Assembly (NCBI GenBank): GCA_964342365.1
Contig: CAYFGW010000018.1
Coordinates: forward strand, 1 to 30,353
Direction: 5' to 3'
Source of the DNA: CAXRDE01 sp964342365
GTDB taxonomy: Bacteria; Cyanobacteriota; Sericytochromatia; UBA7694
DNA: 30,353 nucleotides
Shown here one piece after another: positions 14,991 through 22,158 of this stretch. The stretch's first letter is position 1; each line of letters starts with the position of its first letter. The notes beneath the pieces are model-generated. The model did no database searches. It was not told where the DNA came from and worked only from the letters and a program-made list of their open reading frames with translations. A program made the position numbers and the translations under genes.

Positions 14991-16706
14991 ATGCATAAAA
15001 AAGAAATCTTAAATCGCCTTGAAAAGTTTGCGATACTCCTGGAGCTTAACGACGCCAATACCTTTCGCATTCGCGCGTATCAAAACGGCATTCGGGCCCT
15101 GGAAACCACCGCCGAAAGTCTTGATGAACTCATTGCTGAGGGCAATCTGAGCAAAATCAAGGGCATTGGCAAGGGGCTGAGTGCCCATATTGAAACCCTG
15201 TACCACGATAAAGAAGACACCGACTACGAAGAACTGAATGAAAAAACGCCAACCGGCTTACTGGACATGCTGGGCATTCCCGGTCTGGGCCCCAAAAAAG
15301 TCAAAAAGATTTACAAAGAGCTGGGCATTGCCAGTCTGGGAGAACTGGAATACGCCTGTAACGAAAATCGACTGGTAACCATGAAGGGCTTTGGGGCCAA
15401 AACCCAGGCCAATATTTTGAAAGGTCTTGAGTTTTTAAAGCAAAAACAGGGCCGCTTTTTATACCCCTTTGCCCGTGACAAGGCAGAACCCCTGCTGACG
15501 GCACTTTCTCAGGATGAGCGCATTGTGCGCGTGTCGGTGGCGGGCAGTTTACGCCGCTGCAAAGAGGATGTCAAAGACATCGATTTTGTGGCTTCCTGTG
15601 CTGAAGCAGACAGAGACGCCATTATGGCCGACTTTGTAGCTCTGGAACAGGTGGAAAGCATCGTGGGACAGGGCAACACCAAAAGCTCGGTACGTCTCAA
15701 GTCCGGCATTGGCGTGGATCTGCGACTGGTGAATGATGAAGCGTTTCCTCACCTTTTACAGCATATGACGGGCAGCAAAGAACACAATACGGAACTGCGT
15801 GCCCTGGCTAAATCTCAGGGTCTCAAAGTCAACGAGTACGGCCTATTTGAAGGCGATACGCCCATCTATTGTAAGGACGAAAGCGAAATTTATGCCCGCC
15901 TGGGACTGCAGTATATTGCCCCTGAACTGCGTGAAAATCAGGGGGAAATTGCGTTAGCACAGGCCAAAGCCCTGCCAGAACTGGTGAAAGCTCCGGATAT
16001 TCAGGGGGTATTCCATGCTCACACCACCTGGAGTGACGGAGCAAATACCCTGGCTGAAATGGTCGATGCCTGTCAGGCACTGGGTTATCACTATCTGGGG
16101 GTTACGGAACACAGTGCCTCTGCGGTGTATGCCCACGGTCTGCAAAAAGAGCGGGTCATTGCCCAGTGGGAAGAAATTCAGCAGCTGAACGACACGCTAG
16201 AGAATTTTAAGGTGCTCAGAGGCATTGAAGTGGATATCCTGGGCGATGGCAGTCTGGACTATGACGACGATCTTTTGGCCGGCTTTGATTTTGTGATTGC
16301 CTCGGTACACAGTCAGTTCAAAATGAGCGAAGCAGACATGACGGCCCGGATTCTAAAAGCCGTCGAGCACCCCAGTGTCACCATGATTGGTCATTTAACG
16401 GGACGTATTTTGCTGGCCCGCGAAGGCTACCCGGTGAACGTGCCTCGCATTATTGATGCTTGTGTGGAACACAAAACCCTGATTGAGCTCAATGCCCACC
16501 CCAGCCGTCTGGATCTTGACTGGCGCTATGGCAATTACGCCCGGGAAAAAGGTCTGATGATTTCTATTAATCCCGATGCCCACAGCGTGGAAGGCCTTCA
16601 AGACGTACAGTACGGTATTGGCATTGCCCGTAAAGCGGGATTTGCCCCTGAGCAGGTGCTAAATACCCGCAGCCTGGCGGAGGTAGAGGCGGTACTGGCC
16701 AGTTAA
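14991..16706 (+). CDS. polX: DNA polymerase X with C-terminal PHP domain
   Basis: A 571-residue bacterial PolX, nearly the length of the B. subtilis protein (570). It acts in gap filling and base-excision repair. Order of parts: an 8-kDa-like domain with a helix-hairpin-helix (GIGKGLSAHI, 58-67); a second hairpin (GIPGLGPKKVKKI, 95-107); the palm motif AGSLRR (184-189) with metal ligands DID (196-198) and D243; then the PHP nuclease domain from about 340, with HAH (342-344), SDG (348-350), GIEVDILGDG, ASVHSQ, GHLTGR, NAHPSRLDL and NPDAHS. TEHS replaces the more usual TDHS at 372-375. The start MHKKEI was preferred to an ATG nine codons upstream because it matches family N-termini and length. 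Confidence 0.95.
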   Translation: MHKKEILNRLEKFAILLELNDANTFRIRAYQNGIRALETTAESLDELIAEGNLSKIKGIGKGLSAHIETLYHDKEDTDYEELNEKTPTGLLDMLGIPGLGPKKVKKIYKELGIASLGELEYACNENRLVTMKGFGAKTQANILKGLEFLKQKQGRFLYPFARDKAEPLLTALSQDERIVRVSVAGSLRRCKEDVKDIDFVASCAEADRDAIMADFVALEQVESIVGQGNTKSSVRLKSGIGVDLRLVNDEAFPHLLQHMTGSKEHNTELRALAKSQGLKVNEYGLFEGDTPIYCKDESEIYARLGLQYIAPELRENQGEIALAQAKALPELVKAPDIQGVFHAHTTWSDGANTLAEMVDACQALGYHYLGVTEHSASAVYAHGLQKERVIAQWEEIQQLNDTLENFKVLRGIEVDILGDGSLDYDDDLLAGFDFVIASVHSQFKMSEADMTARILKAVEHPSVTMIGHLTGRILLAREGYPVNVPRIIDACVEHKTLIELNAHPSRLDLDWRYGNYAREKGLMISINPDAHSVEGLQDVQYGIGIARKAGFAPEQVLNTRSLAEVEAVLAS

Positions 16707-16709
16707 TGG

Positions 16710-16775
16710 CTTGTGGGCATTCTCATTGCTGTCGCCAATAACAAAAGCATTTCTGCTGATTGGAATGCCCACAAG
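16710..16775. repeat. 13-bp perfect inverted repeat between polX and the oxygenase gene
   Basis: CTTGTGGGCATTC at 16710-16722 is matched exactly by its reverse complement at 16763-16775, with a 40-base spacer. The left arm begins three bases after the polX stop. The right arm and spacer encode the Cys-rich tail of the convergent gene. There is no T-tract on either side, so it is not a classic terminator. A 3'-end hairpin shared by both transcripts is the simplest reading. Confidence 0.6.
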
Positions 16776-17421
16776 GACGCAAGTAATAGGCGGACTGGCT
16801 GTTTAAAATGGGTTTAACGGCGGGCCAGTAGCGCATATCGTCGCCCCCGAAGGTCAGGCTAAGTAGCACCCGTAAGGGAGCCGGATCGGCCGCAGAAGCA
16901 TAGGGCTCTGTGCAGTGTCCCAGTTTATGATCCACAAATACCGCTTCTCCCTGAGTATAAACATAGCGTTGAGGAGAATCGGGTTTGCCATAAAGCAGGT
17001 GACCGTGGCGGGGATCCAGCTCAAAAAGTGGAGTGAGCAGGGTGAGTGCGTTGGAATCCTCAAAGTAGTCTCTGTGCCAGAGCTCGCTTTCGGCATGATG
17101 TCCCACCACAAAAAAGCCGCCGTAGAGCTGCAGGCGCTGCCAGGTGAAAAGCACATCTTTAAACAGCGTTTCGAGAGCCGGTGCAATGTCATCAAAAAAC
17201 GCTTGAAAAGCCCCCTGACTTTTGGCATTGGCGCAGGCCACCCATAGTAGCGGATAGGTGTTATAGGAATAAATAGAATAATCTGAATGGCGCAGGCGGT
17301 GGGTGGTGCCTCCCGTTAATAAGTGCGGATTCTGATGCAGGTAAGGCCGTATTTGAGCCTCAAACTGCTTTTGTAAGAGTCTGAGCAAGTGCGGGTTAAA
17401 AGAAAGAGTATAGGGTTCCAC
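16723..17421 (-). CDS. Probable 2OG-Fe(II) oxygenase with Cys-rich tail
   Basis: A 232-residue protein resembling non-haem iron, 2-oxoglutarate-dependent oxygenases. The candidate iron ligands are H116 and D118 in LWHRDYF, with a distal His in GEAVFVDHKLGHCTEP (H165 or H169). The 2-oxoglutarate-binding Arg would be R184 in PLRVLLSLTFGG. This His-x-Asp ... His ... Arg order and spacing, with the beta strands around it, is the basis of the call; the substrate is unknown. The tail CGHSNQQKCFCYW (217-229) has three Cys and one His and may bind a metal. The start is GTG at 17419-17421; no ATG occurs before residue 196. It is convergent with polX and divergent from the DHH gene. Confidence 0.55.
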   Translation of the reverse strand: MEPYTLSFNPHLLRLLQKQFEAQIRPYLHQNPHLLTGGTTHRLRHSDYSIYSYNTYPLLWVACANAKSQGAFQAFFDDIAPALETLFKDVLFTWQRLQLYGGFFVVGHHAESELWHRDYFEDSNALTLLTPLFELDPRHGHLLYGKPDSPQRYVYTQGEAVFVDHKLGHCTEPYASAADPAPLRVLLSLTFGGDDMRYWPAVKPILNSQSAYYLRPCGHSNQQKCFCYWRQQ

Positions 17422-17427
17422 AGCTTT

Positions 17428-17451
17428 ATTTTAGCACGGCATTTTAGCACG
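17428..17451. repeat. Tandem 11-bp direct repeat in a divergent promoter region
   Basis: ATTTTAGCACG occurs at 17428-17438 and 17441-17451, a 13-base period. It lies between the divergently transcribed oxygenase and DHH phosphoesterase genes. Its place suggests a binding site for a regulator, but a small duplication is possible. Confidence 0.45.
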
Positions 17452-17505
17452 ACTTTGCGAAGTGTTCTGATAGAATAAAGCATTACATGTTAAGGAATAC
17501 GCTTT

Positions 17506-18378
17506 ATGTCTCAGGCTCGCTATGTGCTCTATCACGCCAATTGCCCCGATGGTTTCGGAGCTGCTTATGCTGCATGGAAAAAATATGGTGAAGGAACCCA
17601 CTACGTGCCTGTCTCTCACGGTGCGCCTCCTCCGGAAATGAAAAATAACAGTGAGGTGTACATTGTAGACTTTGCTTATGACCGTGAAACGCTATTGAAA
17701 ATGAATGCGGAGCACACGGTCAAGGTGCTGGATCACCACCGCAGTGCCGAAGCCCAATTGAAGGGACTGGACTTTGTGGAATTTGACATGAACCGCTCTG
17801 GTGCAGTCATGTCCTGGGCGTTTTTTCACCCACAAACGGAAGTGCCCGAACTGCTGCGTTATGTACAAGATCAGGACCTCTGGAACTGGGAACTGCCCGA
17901 CAGCCAGGAAATTTGCACCGCCCTTAATATTTACCCCTTTGACTTTGAGGTGTGGGACAACCTTCAGATTGACGATTTGCGCAAAGAAGGGCAGGTGGTG
18001 CTGCGCTTCAAAGAGCAGTTGATGCAAAGGCTGATGCGCAAAATTGACTGGTTTGAAATTGCCGGGCATAAGGTTCCTGCCATCAATACCCCGTTGTTTG
18101 CCTCTGAACTGGGCAATCAGCTCTGTCTGGACTTTCCCGGCGCAGATTTTGCAGTGTGTTACGCTGATCATGAAGAAATGCGCAAGTTTTCGCTGCGTTC
18201 CGTGGGCGACTTTGACGTGTCCGCAGTGGCCGGAATATTTGGGGGCGGCGGCCATCGCAATGCTTCAGGTATGGCCATTCGCGTTACCGGTCATGAAAAA
18301 GTCAGGCGTTTATCGCCAGAAGAAGCGGAATCTCTTTCTGAAACTCTTTCCAAATCCCGTGCCGAATCCTCCTCCTGA
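17506..18378 (+). CDS. DHH/DHHA1 family phosphoesterase
   Basis: A 290-residue metal-dependent phosphohydrolase. The DHH domain shows YHANCPDGFGAA (9-20), VDF (54-56) and the namesake LDHH (75-78), followed by SGAVMSW near residue 98. The DHHA1 substrate-binding domain ends with FGGGGHRNASG (245-255). The NCPDGFGAA opening and the aromatic-rich middle mark it as the widespread single-chain DHH group annotated as phosphohydrolases, rather than NrnA or GdpP. The substrate is therefore unknown, perhaps a short nucleotide or polyphosphate. The ATG has an AAGGA site. The nucleotide-kinase-like gene follows 42 bases later on the same strand. Confidence 0.88.
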   Translation: MSQARYVLYHANCPDGFGAAYAAWKKYGEGTHYVPVSHGAPPPEMKNNSEVYIVDFAYDRETLLKMNAEHTVKVLDHHRSAEAQLKGLDFVEFDMNRSGAVMSWAFFHPQTEVPELLRYVQDQDLWNWELPDSQEICTALNIYPFDFEVWDNLQIDDLRKEGQVVLRFKEQLMQRLMRKIDWFEIAGHKVPAINTPLFASELGNQLCLDFPGADFAVCYADHEEMRKFSLRSVGDFDVSAVAGIFGGGGHRNASGMAIRVTGHEKVRRLSPEEAESLSETLSKSRAESSS

Positions 18379-18420
18379 TGCCGGGTACAGTGTGTTATTC
18401 TTGAGCGCGGAGGACGAATT

Positions 18421-19329
18421 ATGCTAACACCCCCTACAGCAGATCTTTTTAAGGTAGAGCGCATTTCGCTCCGTGGTCCGGGGGTTGTGATTCTTACCGG
18501 CCCCTCCAGTTGCGGAAAAGGTGAGGTGGCTGCGGCCCTGCGTCAGGTCATGAATATTCCTGCCAGCGATCATTTGTCCATGGGCGAAATTTTACGCACC
18601 ACCATCAGCCGGGCCAAAAGCGACGCCAGCTATGCAGCACTGCTCAAAGATACCTATAAGATTTCTGCAGAGCAAAATATTTTTACCTCTATTGATGCCA
18701 GTGACGATCTTATAGAAAAACTGCACAAGCACATGCCCCGCATGGAAGAGTACTACGGGCGCAGCAATATGCGAGAATTCACCTCGCAGCTGGACTGGTT
18801 AGAGTACTGCACCATGAACGGTTTACTTGTTCCCGACCGCTGGACGCAAAATTTTATTGCGGCCCACATTGAGCACGACGACCGTTTTCAACGGGTTCCT
18901 TTTATTATTGACGGATATCCTCGCACAGTGGCTGCGGCCACCCACTTGCTCAATTTTCTTAAAAGCCAGCATATTCCCGTCATGCGGGTGCTGCATCTGA
19001 GTATTAGTAAACAGGAAATGATTGCCAGGGCTCAGGCCAGAGGCAGAGCCGACGATGATGTGAGCTCACTGCTGCGGCGCTTTCAGTTTTATATTGAAAA
19101 TGTACAGCCCAGCGTGGACTTTATGAAAGTAGAACTGGGCAGTAAAACGGTGGCCTTAATTGATGCCCATCAGCCGGTATTTCACGATGTCAGCGGTGAG
19201 AAAAAACTGGATCTGGCCTGTTCTATCGCTAACGTGGTGTCTGACAGCCTCCGCAGTCTGGGACTGCCCCGTGTGATTGTACGGGATCTCGTGGATGAAC
19301 TGGTCAAAGAACGGGCCAGCGTTTCCTGA
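18421..19329 (+). CDS. Adenylate kinase-like nucleoside monophosphate kinase, atypical
   Basis: A 302-residue P-loop protein of the adenylate kinase family. The Walker A loop is GPSSCGKG (27-34), not the usual GxPGxGKG with Pro-Gly-Ala. It is followed by SDHLSMGEILR (like the AMP-binding helix of adenylate kinase), FIIDGYPRT (161-169), and RGRADDDVSSLLRRF (207-221), the arginine-rich end of a short LID. About 80 extra residues lie between the NMP-binding helix and DGYPRT, and a C-terminal tail of about 60 follows. It is well beyond the 180-215 residues of ordinary Adk. The ATG has a strong GGAGG site. It probably phosphorylates a nucleotide, but whether it is the cell's Adk or a specialised kinase is unclear. 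Confidence 0.75.
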   Translation: MLTPPTADLFKVERISLRGPGVVILTGPSSCGKGEVAAALRQVMNIPASDHLSMGEILRTTISRAKSDASYAALLKDTYKISAEQNIFTSIDASDDLIEKLHKHMPRMEEYYGRSNMREFTSQLDWLEYCTMNGLLVPDRWTQNFIAAHIEHDDRFQRVPFIIDGYPRTVAAATHLLNFLKSQHIPVMRVLHLSISKQEMIARAQARGRADDDVSSLLRRFQFYIENVQPSVDFMKVELGSKTVALIDAHQPVFHDVSGEKKLDLACSIANVVSDSLRSLGLPRVIVRDLVDELVKERASVS

Positions 19330-19340
19330 CCCTTCCTGAC

Positions 19341-20411
19341 TTAGTACATTTTGTATTCAGACATGGCCGCCGTGGTATTGCGGCTGTTGTTTCTTAAAAT
19401 CTGTTCATACATTTTGGTATCTTCTACGCGATTACCGGCACTGGTGCGCTCGTTGATCATGCGGTAAGCCGCCATGGCGTCGGTGGTATTACGACTTTCG
19501 GCTCCTAAAAGAGACATATAGCTTTCAGCGGCGGTGCCAAAGCTTTCTCCAGGTTTGAGATTGTCCGCTACCATGCGGAATGCGCTGGTGGCGTCAGTGG
19601 TATTTCTGGATTCTGCTGACAGCATTTTTTCGTAAACCTTACCGGTGAAGGTGCGCGCCGTTTCAGAGCCTACATAACTATTGATCATGCGGTAAGCGGC
19701 AACGGCATCAGTGGTGTTTCTGCTTTCAGCGCCCAGGAGCGAAGTATAGTGCTGGGCAGCAACGCCGAAGCTTTCACCGGGCTTAAGACTGTCAGCCACC
19801 GTGCGAAAAGCGTTAGCGGCATCCGTGGTATTTCTGCTTTCGGCGGACAAAAGACGATTGTAGATATCGGCGGTGACGTCACGACCGTGGGCTTTGTGCA
19901 TATGTTGATCCACCATGCGGTAAACGGCTTTGGCATCGGTGGTGTTTCTGGACTCCGCAGAAAGAATTTTCATGTAGGTGTTGGTGGCTTCAGCACGGGT
20001 TTCGTGGGAACGCATATGATTGTTAATCATGCGGTAAGCAGCAACAGCATCGGTGGTATTGCGACTTTCGGCTTTGAGAAGGCGCACGTAGGTGCGGGCA
20101 GCGTCCACAATATTTTCACCGGGCTTAAGATGGCTTTCTATCATGGACAGGGCAGACTGAGCATCATTACTATTTCTGCTTTCGGCGCTGAGGATCATTT
20201 TCATGGCTTCGTACTTGTCCTGGCGGCTAGGGGCTTCAAAAGGAGCCCGGGCAGGAACATCACCCACGGCAGGAGGGGTAACAGGATTCTCGAAGGCGTC
20301 TCCGCCCATATAAACGTTGACTTCGGTGTTATTTTGTTGAATGGTGATGTTTTGCTGAATGTTTTGCTGAATGATCACCGGACGCTGGGAAGATACGCTT
20401 AAATTTGCCAT
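19341..20411 (-). CDS. AESRNTTDA-repeat protein (eight 38-residue repeats)
   Basis: A 356-residue protein of unknown function. Residues 12-37 are a Gln/Asn/Ile-rich, strand-prone segment. A Pro-rich linker leads to eight repeats. The core AESRNTTDA begins at residues 76, 114, 152, 190, 228, 266 and 304: a period of exactly 38. A degenerate last copy is at 341. Each unit reads as helix (DAxxAYRMI), loop (LKPGES or variant), helix (xxxYxxLL), so a two-helix solenoid is expected. Units 4-5 and 6-7 resemble each other as pairs. No signal peptide, membrane segment or cysteine is seen. An AGAGG site and a TATAAT box (20443-20448, minus) precede it. It is convergent with the kinase-like gene. Confidence 0.85.
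   Translation of the reverse strand: MANLSVSSQRPVIIQQNIQQNITIQQNNTEVNVYMGGDAFENPVTPPAVGDVPARAPFEAPSRQDKYEAMKMILSAESRNSNDAQSALSMIESHLKPGENIVDAARTYVRLLKAESRNTTDAVAAYRMINNHMRSHETRAEATNTYMKILSAESRNTTDAKAVYRMVDQHMHKAHGRDVTADIYNRLLSAESRNTTDAANAFRTVADSLKPGESFGVAAQHYTSLLGAESRNTTDAVAAYRMINSYVGSETARTFTGKVYEKMLSAESRNTTDATSAFRMVADNLKPGESFGTAAESYMSLLGAESRNTTDAMAAYRMINERTSAGNRVEDTKMYEQILRNNSRNTTAAMSEYKMY
19344..20213 (-). repeat. Coding tandem repeats, 114-bp period
   Basis: The repeat units of the AESRNTTDA protein (residues 67-356) have a DNA period of 114 bases. Codons in the invariant core differ between copies: arginine is AGA in some and CGT or CGC in others, and serine switches between AGx and TCC. 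The array is therefore old, and the amino-acid motif rather than the DNA is kept. Confidence 0.85.
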
Positions 20412-20442
20412 TTGAAAAAACCTCTTTACGCTAGATGTTTCT

Positions 20443-20448
20443 ATTATA
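20443..20448 (-). promoter_or_regulatory. -10 box for the repeat-protein gene
   Basis: A perfect TATAAT on the minus strand, 31 bases before the start codon at 20411. The sequence at the usual -35 distance (ACCTGA region, 20466-20471) is poor. Confidence 0.5.
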
Positions 20449-20508
20449 GAGAGCTTTCAGAAAAATCAGGTTATAAAAATATTAATGGGATTACAAGTTT
20501 TGTTTAAG

Positions 20509-20540
20509 AACAGACCGACGCTTACTTTCGTCGGTCTGTT
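20509..20540 (-). terminator. 12-bp perfect hairpin between the zinc-ribbon and repeat-protein genes
   Basis: AACAGACCGACG at 20509-20520 pairs fully with CGTCGGTCTGTT at 20529-20540 around an 8-base loop. It lies just after the stop of the zinc-ribbon gene. The downstream U-tract on the minus strand is weak (CTTAAAC), so termination is likely but not certain. Confidence 0.6.
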
Positions 20541-20547
20541 CAGGTCA

Positions 20548-20826
20548 TCAGGGAGCGTTCTCCGGGTCAATAACATGTGTGATCATTTTGTCCAATGAAG
20601 CTGCAGGTGGTTTTATTTCTAGCGGTGCTTTCTGTTTGAGAAGGCTATAACATGCCGTACACACTTTCAGTTCCTGCACAATTTCTTTGCCCGTGGTGGT
20701 AAAACGGGCAGGTTTTTTGCGGGGCGGTTGATGCCAGATGTGCTGGTAAGTCACTGGACGGTAGGATTTCACCCAGTTTTGAGGAGATTGAGAACAACTT
20801 TGGAAACAATTTTCGCATTTAAACAT
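20548..20826 (-). CDS. Small zinc-ribbon-like protein
   Basis: A 92-residue protein with two CxxC knuckles: C4/C7 in FKCENCF and C56/C59 in KVCTACY. This is the layout of a small zinc ribbon. The middle is basic and Pro/aromatic-rich (YRPVTYQHIWHQPPRKK, residues 22-38), which would suit nucleic-acid or protein binding. No family is recognised. The ribosome site is weak (AGAG). It is followed by a 12-bp hairpin. Confidence 0.6.
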   Translation of the reverse strand: MFKCENCFQSCSQSPQNWVKSYRPVTYQHIWHQPPRKKPARFTTTGKEIVQELKVCTACYSLLKQKAPLEIKPPAASLDKMITHVIDPENAP

Positions 20827-21075
20827 AAGAACTCTGGTTTTAATCTAAAGCCAGCAAAAAAATAATTTGGGAAAACAATATAAGTGGGGTTTAAATGGAG
20901 TGGGGGAGAACGAGGGTTGTTGAAAAACTGTTTTTTCAAAAAATGGCTTGTGCATTGTGCCTGACAAGCAAGGCTGTAAGTTAAGACCCGAAAATTCGAG
21001 AGCCGAATCCTTAGGCGTTTGTAGAGTTATCTTAGCATACCTTTTGTGAAATATGCATGAACGTTTTAAAAAGGT
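20827..21075. other. Intergenic region, about 250 bp, with hairpins but no gene
   Basis: This gap between the secreted HEAT protein and the zinc-ribbon gene, both leftward, is the longest without a gene in the window. It holds the probable HEAT-gene terminator (20938-20969). It also holds an AT-rich hairpin: TTGAAAAA at 20920-20927 against TTTTTCAA at 20932-20939. The rest should include the zinc-ribbon promoter, but no hexamer pair stood out. No tRNA, riboswitch or credible short ORF was found. Confidence 0.5.
20938..20969 (-). terminator. Probable terminator of the HEAT-repeat gene
   Basis: Read leftward, GCTTGT (20969-20964) pairs with ACAAGC (20951-20946), with an inner GCA/TGC pair narrowing the loop. 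A run of six T residues (20943-20938) comes just after. It lies about 110 bases beyond the HEAT-gene stop codon. Confidence 0.5.
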
Positions 21076-22083
21076 TTAATCCACGAGTAAATTGTCCAGA
21101 AATCTTCGCATTTCCGGATCGGGATCTTCTTTGGCTGCTTTTTTGAGCAGTTTTAAGATAGATTCGTCAAACATATTTTCGAGTGTGGTAGCAGCTTGTA
21201 TTCTGACTTTTCTTTGCGGATCCTTCTGGAAAATCTGAATCAAAGCCTGTACGATAGCCTGGTCACCTGTTTCAGATGTCATAAGAGTCATGGGATACAC
21301 TGCTCTGGCAGTAAGTCTTCTGATTTCAGGGTCGGGATCTTGTAAATCTTGGAGCAATCTTTGCTTCAAGGAATCTACAATTTCAAAGGGGAGCGATCCA
21401 GCAGCCTGGTCCCTGACATCTTCGTGTTCGTCACGCAGTGCTTGAATAAAGGCCCGTGTTAATCGGTCTTTATGTTCTTCAGACCTATCTTCAGCTAACC
21501 CCAGCGTTTCAATCGCATATTGTCGAACCTGTTTATCTGGATCCCCTAGCACTTTGGTGAGAGCGTTGGTCAGGGCTTGAATAGATGACGAACCTTTAGA
21601 GATCTCTGTTCTGTTGCGCAGGATAAGCCCCAATGCGCGTGCCGATTCTCGTCTCACTTCGGTGTTGGGATCCTGAAGACTTAGCATGAGAGCCTGATTT
21701 GCTGATTTATCTCCCATTTGTCCCAACGTATGGGCTGTGCTTTGTCTGACTATTGCGTGTTTGCTCTTGAGGGTCTGAAGTAAGGGCTCCAGAAAGAAAG
21801 GATCTTGCAGGTGTCCCAATACTTTGATGGCCAGGATTTGGCTGTCTCTGGTTTCGCTCTGTAGCAACTGTAAAAGTGCCGTTCGCCATTGCTGGACTTG
21901 CTGTGGGGACTTGTTTTTGAGCTGATCTGCGGCCTGTGAACTGACGGAGAGATCGTTTGATAACAGATGCAATAACTCAGAGGGAAGAGAGGGTTCTGAA
22001 TCAGGATTTGGCTGAGCTTGAGAAGTCGGACTGCTGAAGAGTAAAGCGCTGATAATGATGGGCACTAAGAATTTCTGAGGCAT
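21076..22083 (-). CDS. Secreted HEAT-repeat protein
   Basis: A 335-residue exported protein. Residues 1-23 form a Sec signal peptide (Lys, hydrophobic core IIISALLF, cleavage probably after SQA). The mature part is a run of about six HEAT-like repeats, each with the DP..EVRR.SA..LG pattern: DPNTEVRRESARALG, DPDKQVRQYAIETLG, DEHEDVRDQAAGSL, DPDPEIRRLTARAVY and a final DPDPEMRRF. Such solenoids serve as protein-binding scaffolds, in the periplasm here. The ATG has an AAGGA site seven bases upstream. It lies 75 bases downstream of ftsX, on the same strand, and could extend that operon, although its codon use (more AT-rich) differs from the operon genes. Confidence 0.85.
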   Translation of the reverse strand: MPQKFLVPIIISALLFSSPTSQAQPNPDSEPSLPSELLHLLSNDLSVSSQAADQLKNKSPQQVQQWRTALLQLLQSETRDSQILAIKVLGHLQDPFFLEPLLQTLKSKHAIVRQSTAHTLGQMGDKSANQALMLSLQDPNTEVRRESARALGLILRNRTEISKGSSSIQALTNALTKVLGDPDKQVRQYAIETLGLAEDRSEEHKDRLTRAFIQALRDEHEDVRDQAAGSLPFEIVDSLKQRLLQDLQDPDPEIRRLTARAVYPMTLMTSETGDQAIVQALIQIFQKDPQRKVRIQAATTLENMFDESILKLLKKAAKEDPDPEMRRFLDNLLVD

Positions 22084-22158
22084 ACCTTATTCCTTGCTGG
22101 TAAAAGCATTTGGCTCTATTATAACCTTAAATTTCAAAGGGGCATTTTTGCCAACCCG

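Noticed and set aside
19344..20213. Repeat array as a CRISPR or mobile-element repeat
   Set aside because: The 114-bp units keep one reading frame, vary mainly at synonymous or loop positions, and there are no spacers or nearby cas or transposase genes.
19749..20402. Plus-strand 217-codon frame opposite the repeat protein
   Set aside because: It is the antisense of a periodic coding sequence; the real frame has the ribosome site, the promoter box and synonymous variation.
20894..20983. Possible 29-codon ORF in the 250-bp intergenic region
   Set aside because: No proper ribosome site, overlaps the probable terminator hairpin, and has no protein-like features.
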